Origin: Scytonema tolypothrichoides VB-61278
GTDB lineage: Bacteria; Cyanobacteriota; Cyanobacteriia; Cyanobacteriales; Nostocaceae
Assembly: GCF_000828085.3 (NCBI RefSeq)
Contig: NZ_JXCA02000024.1
Location: 488,715 to 552,509 of the forward strand
Reading direction: 5' to 3'
DNA length: 63,795 nucleotides
Under the pieces are notes generated by a model. That model was not told where the DNA came from and ran no database searches. It was given only the letters and a program-made list of their open reading frames with translations. A program made the position numbers and the translations under genes. Below, piece by piece: positions 1 to 9,048 of the stretch; the stretch's first letter is position 1; every line of letters starts with the position of its first letter.

Positions 1-774
1 AGGTTGTGGGATGTGCGTTCGGGTAAGTGCCTGAAAACTTTGCAGGGACATCGTGCTTTAGTGTGGTCTGTTGCCTTTAGTCCTGACGGTCAAACACTCG
101 CAAGTGGTAGTGAGGATCAAACGGTGAGGTTATGGGATATCAATAGAGGTCAAACCTTGAGAATTTTCCAGGGACATAACGCTGCGGTTTGGTCAATTGC
201 TTTTTGTCCTCAGGGAACAATGCTAGCTAGTTCTGCTTTGGTTGAGACAATCAAATTGTGGGATGTCAACACTGGTGAGTGCAAAAGAAGATTGGAAGGT
301 CACACGACTTGGGTTTGGTCAATTGCTTGTAGTCCAAATGGTGAATTCTTGGCAAGCACTAGTCCGGATGGAACGTTAAGGTTATGGAGTCTCACCACTG
401 GTGAATGCTTGAGAATTGTGCAGGTAAATACAGGTTGGTTACAGGTAGTTGCCTTTAGTCCAAACAACCAGATGCTAGCTACTTCCAGTCACGACTACAC
501 ACTTAAGCTTTGGGATATCACTACAGGGCAATGCCTGAAAACTTTGCAAGGGCATACAGGCAGGATTTGGTCAGCCGCCTTTAGTCGGGATCATCAAACG
601 TTGGCTAGTAGTGGTGAAGATGAGACAATTAGACTGTGGAATGTAACGACAAGTGAGTGCTTAAAAGTTCTCAAAGCAGAGAAACCATATGAGCGGATGA
701 ACATTCTAGGGGTTACAGGTTTAACTACAGCAACTATTGCTACGTTGAGAGTTTTGGGGGCAGTGGCTGGTTAA
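1..774 (+). CDS. WD40 beta-propeller repeat protein, C-terminal part
   Basis: The reading frame is open from the first base, so the gene begins outside the window and only its last 257 or so residues are visible. They form about six WD40 blades of roughly 42 residues, each with the pattern GH..xVWSxAFSPDG..LASxSxDxTxxLWDxxTGxCLxxLQ. The last blade is followed by a short hydrophobic tail. WD40 propellers are protein-interaction scaffolds; in filamentous cyanobacteria such highly regular repeats often sit behind STAND/NACHT ATPase or kinase domains. Which N-terminal domain this one carries cannot be seen. The stop is TAA at 772-774. Confidence 0.93.
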   Translation, partial: RLWDVRSGKCLKTLQGHRALVWSVAFSPDGQTLASGSEDQTVRLWDINRGQTLRIFQGHNAAVWSIAFCPQGTMLASSALVETIKLWDVNTGECKRRLEGHTTWVWSIACSPNGEFLASTSPDGTLRLWSLTTGECLRIVQVNTGWLQVVAFSPNNQMLATSSHDYTLKLWDITTGQCLKTLQGHTGRIWSAAFSRDHQTLASSGEDETIRLWNVTTSECLKVLKAEKPYERMNILGVTGLTTATIATLRVLGAVAG

Positions 775-1030
775 AAACAGCCTCCGCAAGCAATTATCCC
801 ACACTCAAAGGTTAAGTGAATCATTCTCACCAATTTTAAATCCTTCTCAGGCAAGACTTTCAGGTATTATATGGTGAAGGCATAAATTCAGGAAGTGACA
901 AAAAAATATTTTCCTGCTCAAGTAAGCCTTGTTGCTCAGATTTTCCACATGTTTTCGTAATTTGATTTTAGAGAATGCAGATTTTTGTTGTGTGTTCCAT
1001 AAATTTGTGTAAGACAGCGAGATTTTTACC

Positions 1031-1183
1031 ATGAATAAAAAATGGGCAGTCAAGCGAATGACCGTAAACTTGGCATTAAATGAGGCTTCCAAGCTTGAAA
1101 AGTATTGTGACCAAACAGGGAGAGCAGCTACAGATGTCATACGAGAACTGATTCGAGCGTTGCAGGTGACGAGGTCTGAGTAG
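1031..1183 (+). CDS. Small ribbon-helix-helix-like protein (50 aa)
   Basis: This 50-codon frame starts at ATG 1031. Its C-terminal half (LEKYCDQTGRAATDVIREL) closely matches the protein on the opposite strand at 1271-1456 (LEKYCNQTGKAATDVILEL), which supports it as a real gene. The layout of a short strand (VKRMTVNLALNEA) followed by two helices resembles CopG/Arc ribbon-helix-helix DNA-binding proteins, often antitoxins or small repressors. No toxin gene lies next to it. The fold is inferred from pattern only; the relationship to its neighbour is seen directly. The start lacks a strong ribosome-binding site. Confidence 0.6.
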   Translation: MNKKWAVKRMTVNLALNEASKLEKYCDQTGRAATDVIRELIRALQVTRSE

Positions 1184-1229
1184 CGCGAGCACTTGGTTTC
1201 TTTTTGATACCTGAGCTACAACCGTTCTA

Positions 1230-1254
1230 GACGCTAACGTTTGACGTTAGCGTC
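1230..1254. terminator. Perfect 11-bp hairpin between convergent genes
   Basis: GACGCTAACGT, loop TTG, ACGTTAGCGTC. It sits between the stops of the two convergent paralogous small genes. It could be a bidirectional terminator, although no long T-run follows, or a palindromic operator for a ribbon-helix-helix protein. The copies of GTTAGCTTAA just downstream (1259-1278) add repeat structure. Confidence 0.5.
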
Positions 1255-1270
1255 AAAAGTTAGCTTAAAG

Positions 1271-1456
1271 TTAGCTTAAGGATAACTTTTGAATAAGTTC
1301 TAGAATCACATCTGTAGCTGCTTTGCCTGTCTGATTGCAATACTTTTCTAGCGTCAAAGCTTCACTTGGTGTCAAGTCTACGGTGATTTCTTTGACTGCC
1401 GATTTTTGAGTGAGGGTTGCAGAACTGGGAAATGTATGGGCGGCTGGCTCGTTCAT
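1271..1456 (-). CDS. Small ribbon-helix-helix-like protein (61 aa), paralog of the gene at 1031
   Basis: Read from ATG 1456, this gives 61 residues. An upstream in-frame ATG at 1495 would add 13 residues unlike the paralog, so the shorter form is preferred. After a low-complexity N-terminus come a beta-strand-like segment (VKEITVDLTPSEA) and two helices (LEKYCNQTGKAATDVILELIQKL), almost the same as the convergent gene at 1031-1183. This matches the layout of CopG-like DNA-binding proteins, but the assignment is structural inference. The two genes point at each other with 87 bp between their stops. Confidence 0.6.
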   Translation of the reverse strand: MNEPAAHTFPSSATLTQKSAVKEITVDLTPSEALTLEKYCNQTGKAATDVILELIQKLSLS

Positions 1457-1496
1457 TATTTGTATCTTTTTATTAAGATGACTAAATATTGCCAAT

Positions 1497-2396
1497 TCTG
1501 AACCATTTTTACCACCGAAAATCTAGATTTTGAGATTGAACTTAACTCATATGGTACTTCTGGTTTGAATGAAGTACAGATTTATCTGTGCACCCAACAA
1601 ACTTGCTTACCTCAGTTATTTATGTGTTTTATATTACTTACAAATTAAATATATACGTAGTTTCGCACTGAGTTCTAGTTTTTCTCTGTTTGTATGAAAT
1701 CACCCTACTTTGCTAGGAAGGGATACGAGTAAAAGAATAAGACAAGTAGCACCCAATACTCTTCTTTCGCAACTAAAAAATAATAAGGACACAAGATGGC
1801 TAGAACAGTGGGTTTACGTATCTTTTAATACTATTTATTACAAATTTTCGACAGAGAAAAATTCTTTGAAAAACAAACTGAATTTCTACACTTTCAGTCA
1901 AAGAAAGATAAGCAATCAATTCAGTATATTGAAAAAAAGTTACAAATAACACAAACAAAATTCCCTGTGTGCTTCAACAAACTTTTTTACATATCTATTA
2001 AGTTCATTCTTAACTTCCTGATTTTCACTTGCTTAAAGTTTGCAAAAATGTATTTGTAAAACTAAAAGAAACTTCATCGCTTTATACGTATTGATTTCAA
2101 CCGAAAGATAAAACCTTAAGAAGTCAGAAGGTATCCCCACGGACGAAAACCCTCCCGCAGTGGTGGACTCACCGCACTGGCTCATAAATTCGAGGCATTT
2201 AGTAAAGTTTGCACTCTATCATTTGTCTTTATAAATAAATTCAGGGAGTGAGACTCTTCTACACAGTGCTGGTTCACTGATAACTGATAGCTGATAACTG
2301 TTTAATAGCAGTTCGCACCACTAATTGTCAAGTCAGTTATCAGGTACGGTAACGCTGTTTTAAACAACAACACTCCTGCACGACTTGTTTATAGAT
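1497..2396. other. AT-rich intergenic region without a convincing gene
   Basis: About 900 bp of AT-rich sequence. A 79-codon frame at 1710-1949 is rich in Lys, Asn and Phe, has no recognisable domain and is probably chance. A short run of the genome-wide CTGATAA-type repeat lies at about 2277-2300. No RNA gene or strong hairpin was recognised. Confidence 0.6.
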
Positions 2397-2739
2397 TTAG
2401 GCTGTATCCGTTATATAATTCCTGCCCAAAGATACCCATTGCTGGAAATATCTACCTTGGGCTTCGATTAATTCCTGCAACAGGACTGGAGATGTCGGCA
2501 TCAACCAGTCCACAGGCACAAGATTGGATACTTTTTCGCTTTGTGCCTTACCAATAACTGAATTCGGTGTCACTTGGCAATCCTTGCACGAATTCAGTGG
2601 TCATGATAGTTTCTAAATCATCAATTTCGATATTATGCAATACATCAAAATAAGTATTTGTGAAGTAGCTAATAAGATCCTCGCTTGAGGACTGTTGCTC
2701 AAGAGTAATTGTTGCCGCAGTCATAGTTGCAGTCGTCAT
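2397..2739 (-). pseudogene. Small gene with apparent frameshift, downstream of the HDO-like gene
   Basis: From ATG 2739 a 63-residue frame runs to a stop at 2548. A second frame, open from about 2610 and ending at TAA 2397-2399, then continues with protein-like sequence (SVIGKAQSEKVSNLVPVDW, then LIEAQGRYFQQWVSLGRNY). Joined by one frameshift near 2570-2590 they would give a product of about 113 residues. The N-terminus is rich in Thr and Ala and followed by an acidic helix. I do not recognise the family. The gene lies 62 bp downstream of the heme-oxygenase-like gene on the same strand, suggesting a shared operon. It may be a decayed gene, a sequencing error, or a genuine 63-aa protein. Confidence 0.5.
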
Positions 2740-2801
2740 TGCTATATACTCCTTGAATCGTTATAAATTGTCTAAAGTTCCCGATTGATTTTCGAGAGAG
2801 A

Positions 2802-3665
2802 CTAATAATGAGATTTCACTTGCTGCTTGTGAGGTAACTCTAGCGGTTTCAATATATGCTGGAGTTCCTCATCTGATATGTAGTCTTCCTTGGGTGGGCT
2901 AAAACGCAACAATGCAGTTTCATAACAGGCTTTCGCTACGCGCACTTGATCTTGAGGAGTCAGTTGTGCAACAAATTTGGCTGTCTCGTATGTATGCTTG
3001 ACTTCAGCACCAACGCCACTGTGTATACGCAGCCAGCGTGTAGCATGGATATCTGGTGGTAGCAAAGCTTGCACACTCTGGATGTACTCCTCTCCTAGAA
3101 ATGTCCCTAGGCGTTCACTTACATAGGAAAAGCCAACGCAATCAATTGGATCGGGCGCTTCTACAGTTTGGGTAAAGTAATCAACCAAAACCTTTACAGC
3201 AGATGGAACAAGCGCTTGCACCACCAACTGTGCATCGTATCCCATCGACTCAATATCGTGCAGAGCGAGTTGGTCATGACCAGCCTCATCCTTGACTTTC
3301 TGTGCAGCCCACTGTGCCAAATTCTTGCGACCACATGCAGCAAAGCGCTCTCGCGCTTCCTCCATCAGTTGTGCGGTATCGCAGCTTGAATGATAGGCAG
3401 CTGCAAGTCGCCATACCCAACGTATAGGGGTTAGGGCAGGTGGTCTGCGCTCTGACTTCACTGCATACCAGGCATATACAATTGCCCTATCTAAAAGCTT
3501 CTGGGTTTTCGCTACTGTGTCTGCATCTATCGTCTTTTGGGTGAAAGAATCGCCGCCTTCCGCAGGTTTGGGTTGATATACCCAAGTACGGTTGCTAGTT
3601 TCCACTTCTACTTCGTCAGGCTTAATACACCCTGATTCAGTATTAATGAAAAACTCATTATGCAT
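2802..3665 (-). CDS. Heme-oxygenase-fold, iron-dependent oxidase-like protein (HDO/CADD-like)
   Basis: A 287-residue, largely helical protein. Residues 126-137 read DEAGHDQLALHD and residues 215-224 contain H...EVKH, in the order of carboxylate and histidine ligands seen in heme-oxygenase-like diiron proteins (TenA/PqqC/CADD superfamily). EEARERF near 102-108 would supply the first helix glutamate. Known members oxidise amino-acid or fatty-acid substrates or act in cofactor synthesis; a CADD-like protein of this kind was structurally solved from Nostoc. The substrate here is unknown. The frameshifted small gene lies immediately downstream on the same strand. The fold is moderately certain; the function is open. 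Confidence 0.7.
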   Translation of the reverse strand: MHNEFFINTESGCIKPDEVEVETSNRTWVYQPKPAEGGDSFTQKTIDADTVAKTQKLLDRAIVYAWYAVKSERRPPALTPIRWVWRLAAAYHSSCDTAQLMEEARERFAACGRKNLAQWAAQKVKDEAGHDQLALHDIESMGYDAQLVVQALVPSAVKVLVDYFTQTVEAPDPIDCVGFSYVSERLGTFLGEEYIQSVQALLPPDIHATRWLRIHSGVGAEVKHTYETAKFVAQLTPQDQVRVAKACYETALLRFSPPKEDYISDEELQHILKPLELPHKQQVKSHY

Positions 3666-3969
3666 GGTTCGTTTTGCACTCCCATATGTTTGAGCATCTT
3701 AATAATGCCTCTGCTACCAAAAGATATACAGATGGCTTTTTGAGTAAATTCAATTCTTCATACCGTATCCGCTTTTGGATGCTTCAATTTTGCATCCATA
3801 GCGACCAAAGTCAATCCATATTTTTCTCTGTAAAAAAAATATTAGCACAATAGCATCATTTGTGAAGGATTTTGCTGAAAATTGTCTCTGTGGTTTCACT
3901 CATGCCAATTTACCTGTTCATCTGCTAGAGATTCTATAGGTTTAATGTTCTTGATCAAATATTCAGCAC
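3666..3969. other. Divergent intergenic region between HDO-like gene and yifB
   Basis: About 300 bp, AT-rich, containing the divergent promoters of the two flanking genes. No clear operator, repeat or small gene was seen. Confidence 0.5.
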
Positions 3970-5502
3970 ATGCTTGCCAGAGTTTGGAGTGGATCAATTG
4001 TCGGCATTGACGCTGTTAAGGTGGGCGTTGAAGTGGACGTTTCAGGAGGTTTGCCGGGAATTGTTGTTTTAGGACTCCCAGACACAGCGGTGCAAGAGTC
4101 TCGGGAAAGAGTCAAAGCAACTCTCAAGAATGCTGGTTTTGCCTTTCCTATGCGAAAGATTGTCATAAATTTGACTCCGGCTGATTTACGCAAGGAAGGT
4201 CCATGTTTTGATTTGCCAATCAGTGTGGGAATTTTGGCGGCTTCTGAACAAGTTAGCGCTTATTTATTAGGAGACCATCTTTTTCTAGGTGAGGTGTCTC
4301 TGGATGGTAGTTTACGCTCAGTTGCAGGTGTCCTACCTATCGCTGCAACTGCCCAAAAGATGGGAATTACTGGTTTAGTTGTCCCTGCTGATAATGCACA
4401 AGAAGCTGCTGTGGTGGAAGGATTGGCGGTTTATGGCTTCAAAAATCTATCTGAGGTCACTGATTTTTTGAATAATCCAGGGCGTTACAAACCCGTGCAG
4501 TTGGATAATACTGTAGAGAGGATACAGGCAAATCTGATGGAAGCAGCAGATTTGAAGGATGTGAAAGGACAAGCTCATGCTCGTCGTGCTTTAGAAATTG
4601 CGGCGGTTGGCGGACATAATTTAATTTTTGTGGGACCGCCTGGTAGTGGTAAAACCATGCTGGCACGACGTTTACCAGGTATTTTGCCGGGATTGTCTTT
4701 TTCAGAAGCGCTGGAAGTGACTCGCATCCAGTCGGTCGCTGGTTTGTTGAAAAATAGAGGATCGTTGGTGCGCGATCGCCCTTTTCGCAGTCCCCACCAC
4801 TCCGCTTCTGGTCCTTCCCTCGTCGGTGGGGGTAGCTTTCCTCGTCCTGGAGAGATTTCTTTATCACACAGAGGTATTCTTTTTCTTGATGAGTTAACAG
4901 AATTTAAAAGAGATGTTTTAGAATTTCTGCGTCAACCTTTGGAAGATGGCTACGTCACCATTTCCCGAACGAAACAATCCGTCATGTTTCCAGCTCAATT
5001 TACTTTAATTGCAAGTACTAATCCCTGTCCTTGCGGTTACTACGGAGATACGATTCAGCAATGCACCTGTTCGCCAAGGCAAAGAGAACAATACTGGGCA
5101 AAACTTTCTGGACCTTTGATGGATAGAATTGATTTGCAAGTTGCAGTCAATCGCCTCAAACCAGAAGAAATTACTCAACAACCGACAGGAGAATCATCAG
5201 CAACAGTGAGGGAACGAGTGCAACAAGCACGCGACTATGCATCCCATAGATTTAAAAATGAACAAAATCTCTCTTGTAATGCTCAAATGCAGAGTCGTCA
5301 CTTACACAAATGGTGCAAGCTAGATGATAGTAGTCGCAATATCTTAGAAGGGGCAATCAGAAAATTGGGTTTGTCGGCAAGGGCGAGCGATCGCATTCTT
5401 AAGGTGGCACGAACTATTGCAGATTTAGCTCTTGATGACGAGTTAAAGGCACACCACATAGCTGAAGCCATTCAGTATCGCACAATCGATAGAATGCAAT
5501 AA
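3970..5502 (+). CDS. YifB/ComM family Mg-chelatase-like AAA ATPase
   Basis: A full-length 510-residue member. The N-terminal Lon-protease-like fold (residues 1-165, with GGLPGIVVLGLPDTAVQESRERV) is followed by a Mg-chelatase-type AAA+ domain with Walker A GPPGSGKTM near residue 222 and Walker B FLDELTEF. A Cys-rich insert NPCPCGYYGDTIQQCTC follows, then a C-terminal helical domain. ComM is a hexameric helicase that promotes branch migration during integration of DNA taken up by natural transformation. Naturally competent cyanobacteria carry it. The gene stands alone, flanked by opposite-strand genes. Confidence 0.93.
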   Translation: MLARVWSGSIVGIDAVKVGVEVDVSGGLPGIVVLGLPDTAVQESRERVKATLKNAGFAFPMRKIVINLTPADLRKEGPCFDLPISVGILAASEQVSAYLLGDHLFLGEVSLDGSLRSVAGVLPIAATAQKMGITGLVVPADNAQEAAVVEGLAVYGFKNLSEVTDFLNNPGRYKPVQLDNTVERIQANLMEAADLKDVKGQAHARRALEIAAVGGHNLIFVGPPGSGKTMLARRLPGILPGLSFSEALEVTRIQSVAGLLKNRGSLVRDRPFRSPHHSASGPSLVGGGSFPRPGEISLSHRGILFLDELTEFKRDVLEFLRQPLEDGYVTISRTKQSVMFPAQFTLIASTNPCPCGYYGDTIQQCTCSPRQREQYWAKLSGPLMDRIDLQVAVNRLKPEEITQQPTGESSATVRERVQQARDYASHRFKNEQNLSCNAQMQSRHLHKWCKLDDSSRNILEGAIRKLGLSARASDRILKVARTIADLALDDELKAHHIAEAIQYRTIDRMQ

Positions 5503-5543
5503 GAAGTTGAATTCGACAAAATTATTGAATTCAAACGAAGTGT

Positions 5544-7124
5544 TTAGTCATGTTTTAGATAATTTATGCCATTTTGATACTGTTTCGGCGTCAGCGTTAT
5601 TAACGAAATAAGTGTTAGCTGCATAAGTTCCACGTATGCTTCAATGTCAAGCTGATCTGATAGCAGCATATCTCGATACTGCTGCTTAATACGACTCAGC
5701 TTTTTTAAAGCCTCTTCTGGATTTGTCTGCAACGTTGCTTGCCATTCATCTAGCAATAGCAGAGTTTCCATAACAAACTTTTTGCGCTGCAATTCCAGAA
5801 GTCTACGACATTGATCTGTAAAAGTTTGTGTTTTTTGCCGCAATTGTTCATAGACTTCCGTTGTCACTGTGCCTTCAACGAACATCAACCGATGCTCTTG
5901 GCTGAGGTCTTCAATACCATTTAATGCTTCTTGGGGGTGGTCTGGCAATAGTAATTTGAGTTCATTTATTCGATTAGCAGTTGTGGTGATCATTTTTTGC
6001 GATCGTCGTCTGCGCCATTGTCGCAGCAGTATTCCTAAAATACTCGTCGAACCCAAAATAAAAACTCCAGCCTGCAAGTCACTGTTATGTTGCCAGTAAT
6101 GCATCAGTGCCATACGAGGATCGCCGCGTTCAAAGACCTCCTCTGCTGCTGGGTGTATATCAAATATCCCTTGTCTCAGTAAATTTTCAGGCTCTTCGTT
6201 TTGCAGTGCAGGGTAGAACTGCGAATAGTTACGGGCAGTGGAAAGAATAGACCAAGTAAGCAATGCAACCGTCCGCCGATTCATCTTGGGGCGAGTCACC
6301 AAAACGGTAGCAGTTGAGAGAGTTGGTAATTTCTGGTCTGGAATGGCTGGACGGGACGTATAAGTTCCGATGGGTAACTCTGCGCCTTGATAGGAACCGG
6401 GGTCAAAAACTGTTAAGCTGTTGATTAATGCAGGTTCGAGAGGAAGTAGCTTCAACTCAGGATTGTTTACAAATTCTTGCCGTAGATTTTTACTGGCACC
6501 TAAACTTCCGACATAGACAACTGCATCCACCTGCTGAGATTTCAGTTTTTTGAATGCTTGATCAAAATCAGAGTTATCTTCTTTAACAGTTAAGTTATCT
6601 GCTTTAAGCAACTGCCTAGTAGTAAAGCTCATTCCGCTACCGGGACTACCAATAGCAACTCGTTTTCCCTGAAGATCAGTGAACGTTTTTAATCCAGAAT
6701 CTTTGCGGGTGATAATGTGGACATATTCGTTTGCCAAAATGACAACTGCTTTGACTTTTCCTTTACGCATTGCTTCATTGGCAACATCGAGTTGTGCGAT
6801 CGCAAAATCCACTTGGTTATTGAGCAAACGTTCTAAGTTTTCCTGAGACCCTTGTGACGAAAGATTTTTAACAGATATTTTAACAGTTTCTTCGGTAGAG
6901 TTATTAATCTGCTGAGCTAAACTGTAATAATAACTGCCAGTATTACCGCTGGTAATAGTAATACTATCTGAGTGCGAACTGCAACTACTTAATAAAACTC
7001 CTCCTGCTAAACCACTCAGCAGAAGGAAAACAACTTTCGGACGATAGATAAATTGAACACATTTTGATGCAATATTATCCAGTAGTTTTGCCCAAATTTC
7101 CCTGCTAGTTAGTTCAGGTATCAT
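5544..7124 (-). CDS. TAXI-family TRAP transporter solute-binding protein with membrane-anchored C-terminal extension
   Basis: The 526 residues begin with a basic segment and a hydrophobic helix ending in LLSSCSS, resembling a lipoprotein signal. The TAXI periplasmic binding domain follows (ITSGNTGSYYYSLAQQI; later GSPGSGMSFTTRQLL) to about residue 330. A second hydrophobic helix near 350-370 (AGVFILGSTSILGILLRQW) leads to a charged, helical cytoplasmic tail of about 150 residues. Ordinary TAXI proteins are about 320 residues, bind small organic acids and feed a DctQM-type transporter. No TRAP permease gene is adjacent. The anchored tail suggests a sensor-like or cyanobacterial-specific role, which is inference. 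Confidence 0.85.
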   Translation of the reverse strand: MIPELTSREIWAKLLDNIASKCVQFIYRPKVVFLLLSGLAGGVLLSSCSSHSDSITITSGNTGSYYYSLAQQINNSTEETVKISVKNLSSQGSQENLERLLNNQVDFAIAQLDVANEAMRKGKVKAVVILANEYVHIITRKDSGLKTFTDLQGKRVAIGSPGSGMSFTTRQLLKADNLTVKEDNSDFDQAFKKLKSQQVDAVVYVGSLGASKNLRQEFVNNPELKLLPLEPALINSLTVFDPGSYQGAELPIGTYTSRPAIPDQKLPTLSTATVLVTRPKMNRRTVALLTWSILSTARNYSQFYPALQNEEPENLLRQGIFDIHPAAEEVFERGDPRMALMHYWQHNSDLQAGVFILGSTSILGILLRQWRRRRSQKMITTTANRINELKLLLPDHPQEALNGIEDLSQEHRLMFVEGTVTTEVYEQLRQKTQTFTDQCRRLLELQRKKFVMETLLLLDEWQATLQTNPEEALKKLSRIKQQYRDMLLSDQLDIEAYVELMQLTLISLITLTPKQYQNGINYLKHD

Positions 7125-7469
7125 CTCACTTAGTAGCCTAATTGGCTTTGTTTTCTTAATAGAGAATTCTACGAGAAAAGACTAGCTACTCGAAAAAATT
7201 CTTTTCAAGTCTTCACTCACATTCATTGAGATTACGCTAAAGGTTAATAATTTGCAACAAGAGTTCACAAATGAACTCTTGTTTCAAAAATACGGTTTAA
7301 GGCTACGGCTAAGCAAGGGCAAGGTTTATCAAGGAAGCGCCGCAAGTACCAGCCGCAGTGAACAAGAAGTAGACGAGTCCGTTTCCTGCCTGGTAACTGC
7401 GGGTGGTACTGCGTAGGTAGCTGTTCACTGTTTGAACTGTGGTTTCATTTTGCTAAAAATTATCTGTTT
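7125..7469. repeat. Intergenic spacer with dispersed repeat modules
   Basis: About 345 bp. Positions 7366-7400 carry the module GACGAGTCCGTTTCCTGCCTG, which recurs with two differences near 56695-56715. Around it are the GGTACTGC and TGTTCACTG modules that recur at 21875-21910 and 52625-52685. No gene is evident. Confidence 0.5.
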
Positions 7470-8252
7470 CTAAGCTTTTAACAAAGATTCTCCCCCATCA
7501 ATCCAAACTTCGGTACCAGTAATATGGCTGGAAGCGTCTGATGCTAAAAACAGAACTAATTGTGCGACCTGTTCTGACGTTCCTGGTTTTCCATCAGTTA
7601 AGGGAATCTTTCCTTCTGGAAACTCAACAGGTTCTTGAACACTTTCTAAATCCCGTCTTTGAGTATTTTCGTCAATATTTGTATCAATAGCACCAGGGCA
7701 AATGACATTAACACGAATACGGTTTTGAGCTAGCTCTAAAGCTACCATTTTTGTGAAAGCCACTTGTGCGGCTTTTGTGCAAGAATATGCTGTAGCGCCA
7801 GTATTACTAAACATACGCGTACCGTTAACCGATGAAGTGATAATCACAGAACCGCCCTGCTTTTTCAAGTAAGGCACCGCGTATTTTACTGTGAGAAATG
7901 TTCCTCTTAAATTAACATTGATTGTTTTGTCCCACTCTTCGGGTGCCAATTCTTCAATAGGTGCCCACACGCCATTAATACCAGCGTTAGCAAATACTAT
8001 ATCCAAGCGTCCCCACTTATCTATAATTTGTTGGGTGACTTGTTGCATTTCTTCTGGATGAGAAATATCAGCAATCAGCGGTATTGCTTCACCATTTGAC
8101 TGGTGAATTTCAGCGACAGTTTTTTCTAGTTCTTCCTTTGTACGACCTAAAGCAGCAACTTTTGCACCTTCTTTTGCAAATAACTTTGCTGTTGCCTTAG
8201 CTATACCTGAACCTGCTCCTGTGATCAGTGCTACTTTGTTAGCTAGTTGCAT
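7470..8252 (-). CDS. Short-chain dehydrogenase/reductase (SDR), classical type
   Basis: A complete 260-residue classical SDR. The Rossmann cofactor motif is TGAGSGIA at residues 11-18, followed by FANAGI, an SSVNG segment with the catalytic serine, and the YSCTK catalytic Tyr-Lys pair. The C-terminus ITGTEVWIDGG is typical. It catalyses an NAD(P)-dependent oxidation or reduction of an alcohol or ketone; the substrate cannot be read from sequence. An acidic residue does not follow strand 2 (ALGRTKEE), so NADP use is plausible. The gene is isolated, with no operon partner. Confidence 0.9.
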   Translation of the reverse strand: MQLANKVALITGAGSGIAKATAKLFAKEGAKVAALGRTKEELEKTVAEIHQSNGEAIPLIADISHPEEMQQVTQQIIDKWGRLDIVFANAGINGVWAPIEELAPEEWDKTINVNLRGTFLTVKYAVPYLKKQGGSVIITSSVNGTRMFSNTGATAYSCTKAAQVAFTKMVALELAQNRIRVNVICPGAIDTNIDENTQRRDLESVQEPVEFPEGKIPLTDGKPGTSEQVAQLVLFLASDASSHITGTEVWIDGGESLLKA

Positions 8253-8350
8253 AAACAGAGTTTTTATTTTTTAACTAATAGCTGTTTTACATAAATTTCT
8301 GTTTTGATTCATACCGCTAGTGGCATAAAGATTCTATCTGTCTAATTGCA

Positions 8351-8388
8351 CAAGATCCCCGATTTCTGGTGAGAAGTCGGGGATCTTG
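8351..8388. repeat. 17-bp hairpin, dispersed palindromic element
   Basis: CAAGATCCCCGATTTCT and AGAAGTCGGGGATCTTG pair (one G-T wobble) around a GGTG loop. GTTTTTC follows on the plus strand, so it could terminate plus-strand transcription, but no plus-strand gene ends here. A half-copy (AGTCGGGGATCT) occurs at 29220-29232, which favours a mobile palindromic repeat. The surrounding 8253-8706 spacer holds no gene, only further repeat pieces such as GTACGCTAAGCGCAAGC near 8536. Confidence 0.6.
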
Positions 8389-8706
8389 GTTTTTCAATTC
8401 TCCCAACTCCTCAACGGATTGGTAGAGTACACAATTGCACAACTTCGTAGTGTTAAGGATGCCATTGTGTTAGCAGAACTTCACTGTCACCAGAAGCCGT
8501 CCGGAGGGTAAAATCCCAAAACTAAGCACCCTTGGCGTACGCTAAGCGCAAGCATTGCTCCTGTGCAGGAAGCACGCTAACAGCATGACACTATATGATA
8601 CGAGTTTATCAAATCCTGTATTTAGGATTGCGGTAGATGCAACATGGTGTTGGTTTACTACCAAATAAAAATCGTTTTCACGACCTTGACAAGGCTAGTC
8701 TCAGTG

Positions 8707-9048
8707 TCAAGGATGGTCAACTCCCAATGCGAGAACAAAAGATCTACTCACAGCCGTAGAACCAATCTTATAGCTAACAGTTACTGGAATGACTATATCT
8801 AAGAGTGTACCTTCAGCTACCCCAGAAGCAGTGGTCGTGGCAGTAGGATTTTTTCCACCTGATCCTATTGCCTCAGCACTACCCAAACCAAGTGCGTACA
8901 GGGAATTGGCGGTGGTGTAAGCAGTAGCGTTGGTGTAAGTCTTCTCACCAGTCGCCACGCCCGCAGTACTTACTGCGGTTCCAGCACCTCCTAGAATGTC
9001 AGTAAATTCAGAAATCGGTTCCAAATGGCTTAAATCAGAAATAATCAT
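8707..9048 (-). CDS. Small exported-type protein with Gly-Gly leader
   Basis: 113 residues. The N-terminal 21 residues are acidic and leader-like (MIISDLSHLE, ending in DILGG), directly followed by a Gly/Ala/Thr/Ser-rich body without charged clusters and a beta-prone C-terminus (LLDIVIPVTVSYKIG). A leader ending in GG is the cleavage signature for peptidase-containing ABC exporters (C39 type), which process bacteriocins and related peptides. Proteins beginning MIISDL with such a leader occur widely in Nostocales; this is from memory and unchecked. No exporter gene is adjacent, although an ABC ATPase relic lies at 44919. AGGTAG ahead of the ATG fits a ribosome-binding site. Function unknown. 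Confidence 0.65.
   Translation of the reverse strand: MIISDLSHLEPISEFTDILGGAGTAVSTAGVATGEKTYTNATAYTTANSLYALGLGSAEAIGSGGKNPTATTTASGVAEGTLLDIVIPVTVSYKIGSTAVSRSFVLALGVDHP

Noticed and set aside
1710-1949. 79-codon ORF
   Set aside because: AT-driven composition (Lys, Asn, Phe), no domain, no ribosome-binding site, in a repeat-bearing spacer.
4457-4867. 136-codon ORF antisense to yifB
   Set aside because: It lies wholly within a well-conserved AAA ATPase gene in another frame and shows no family features.
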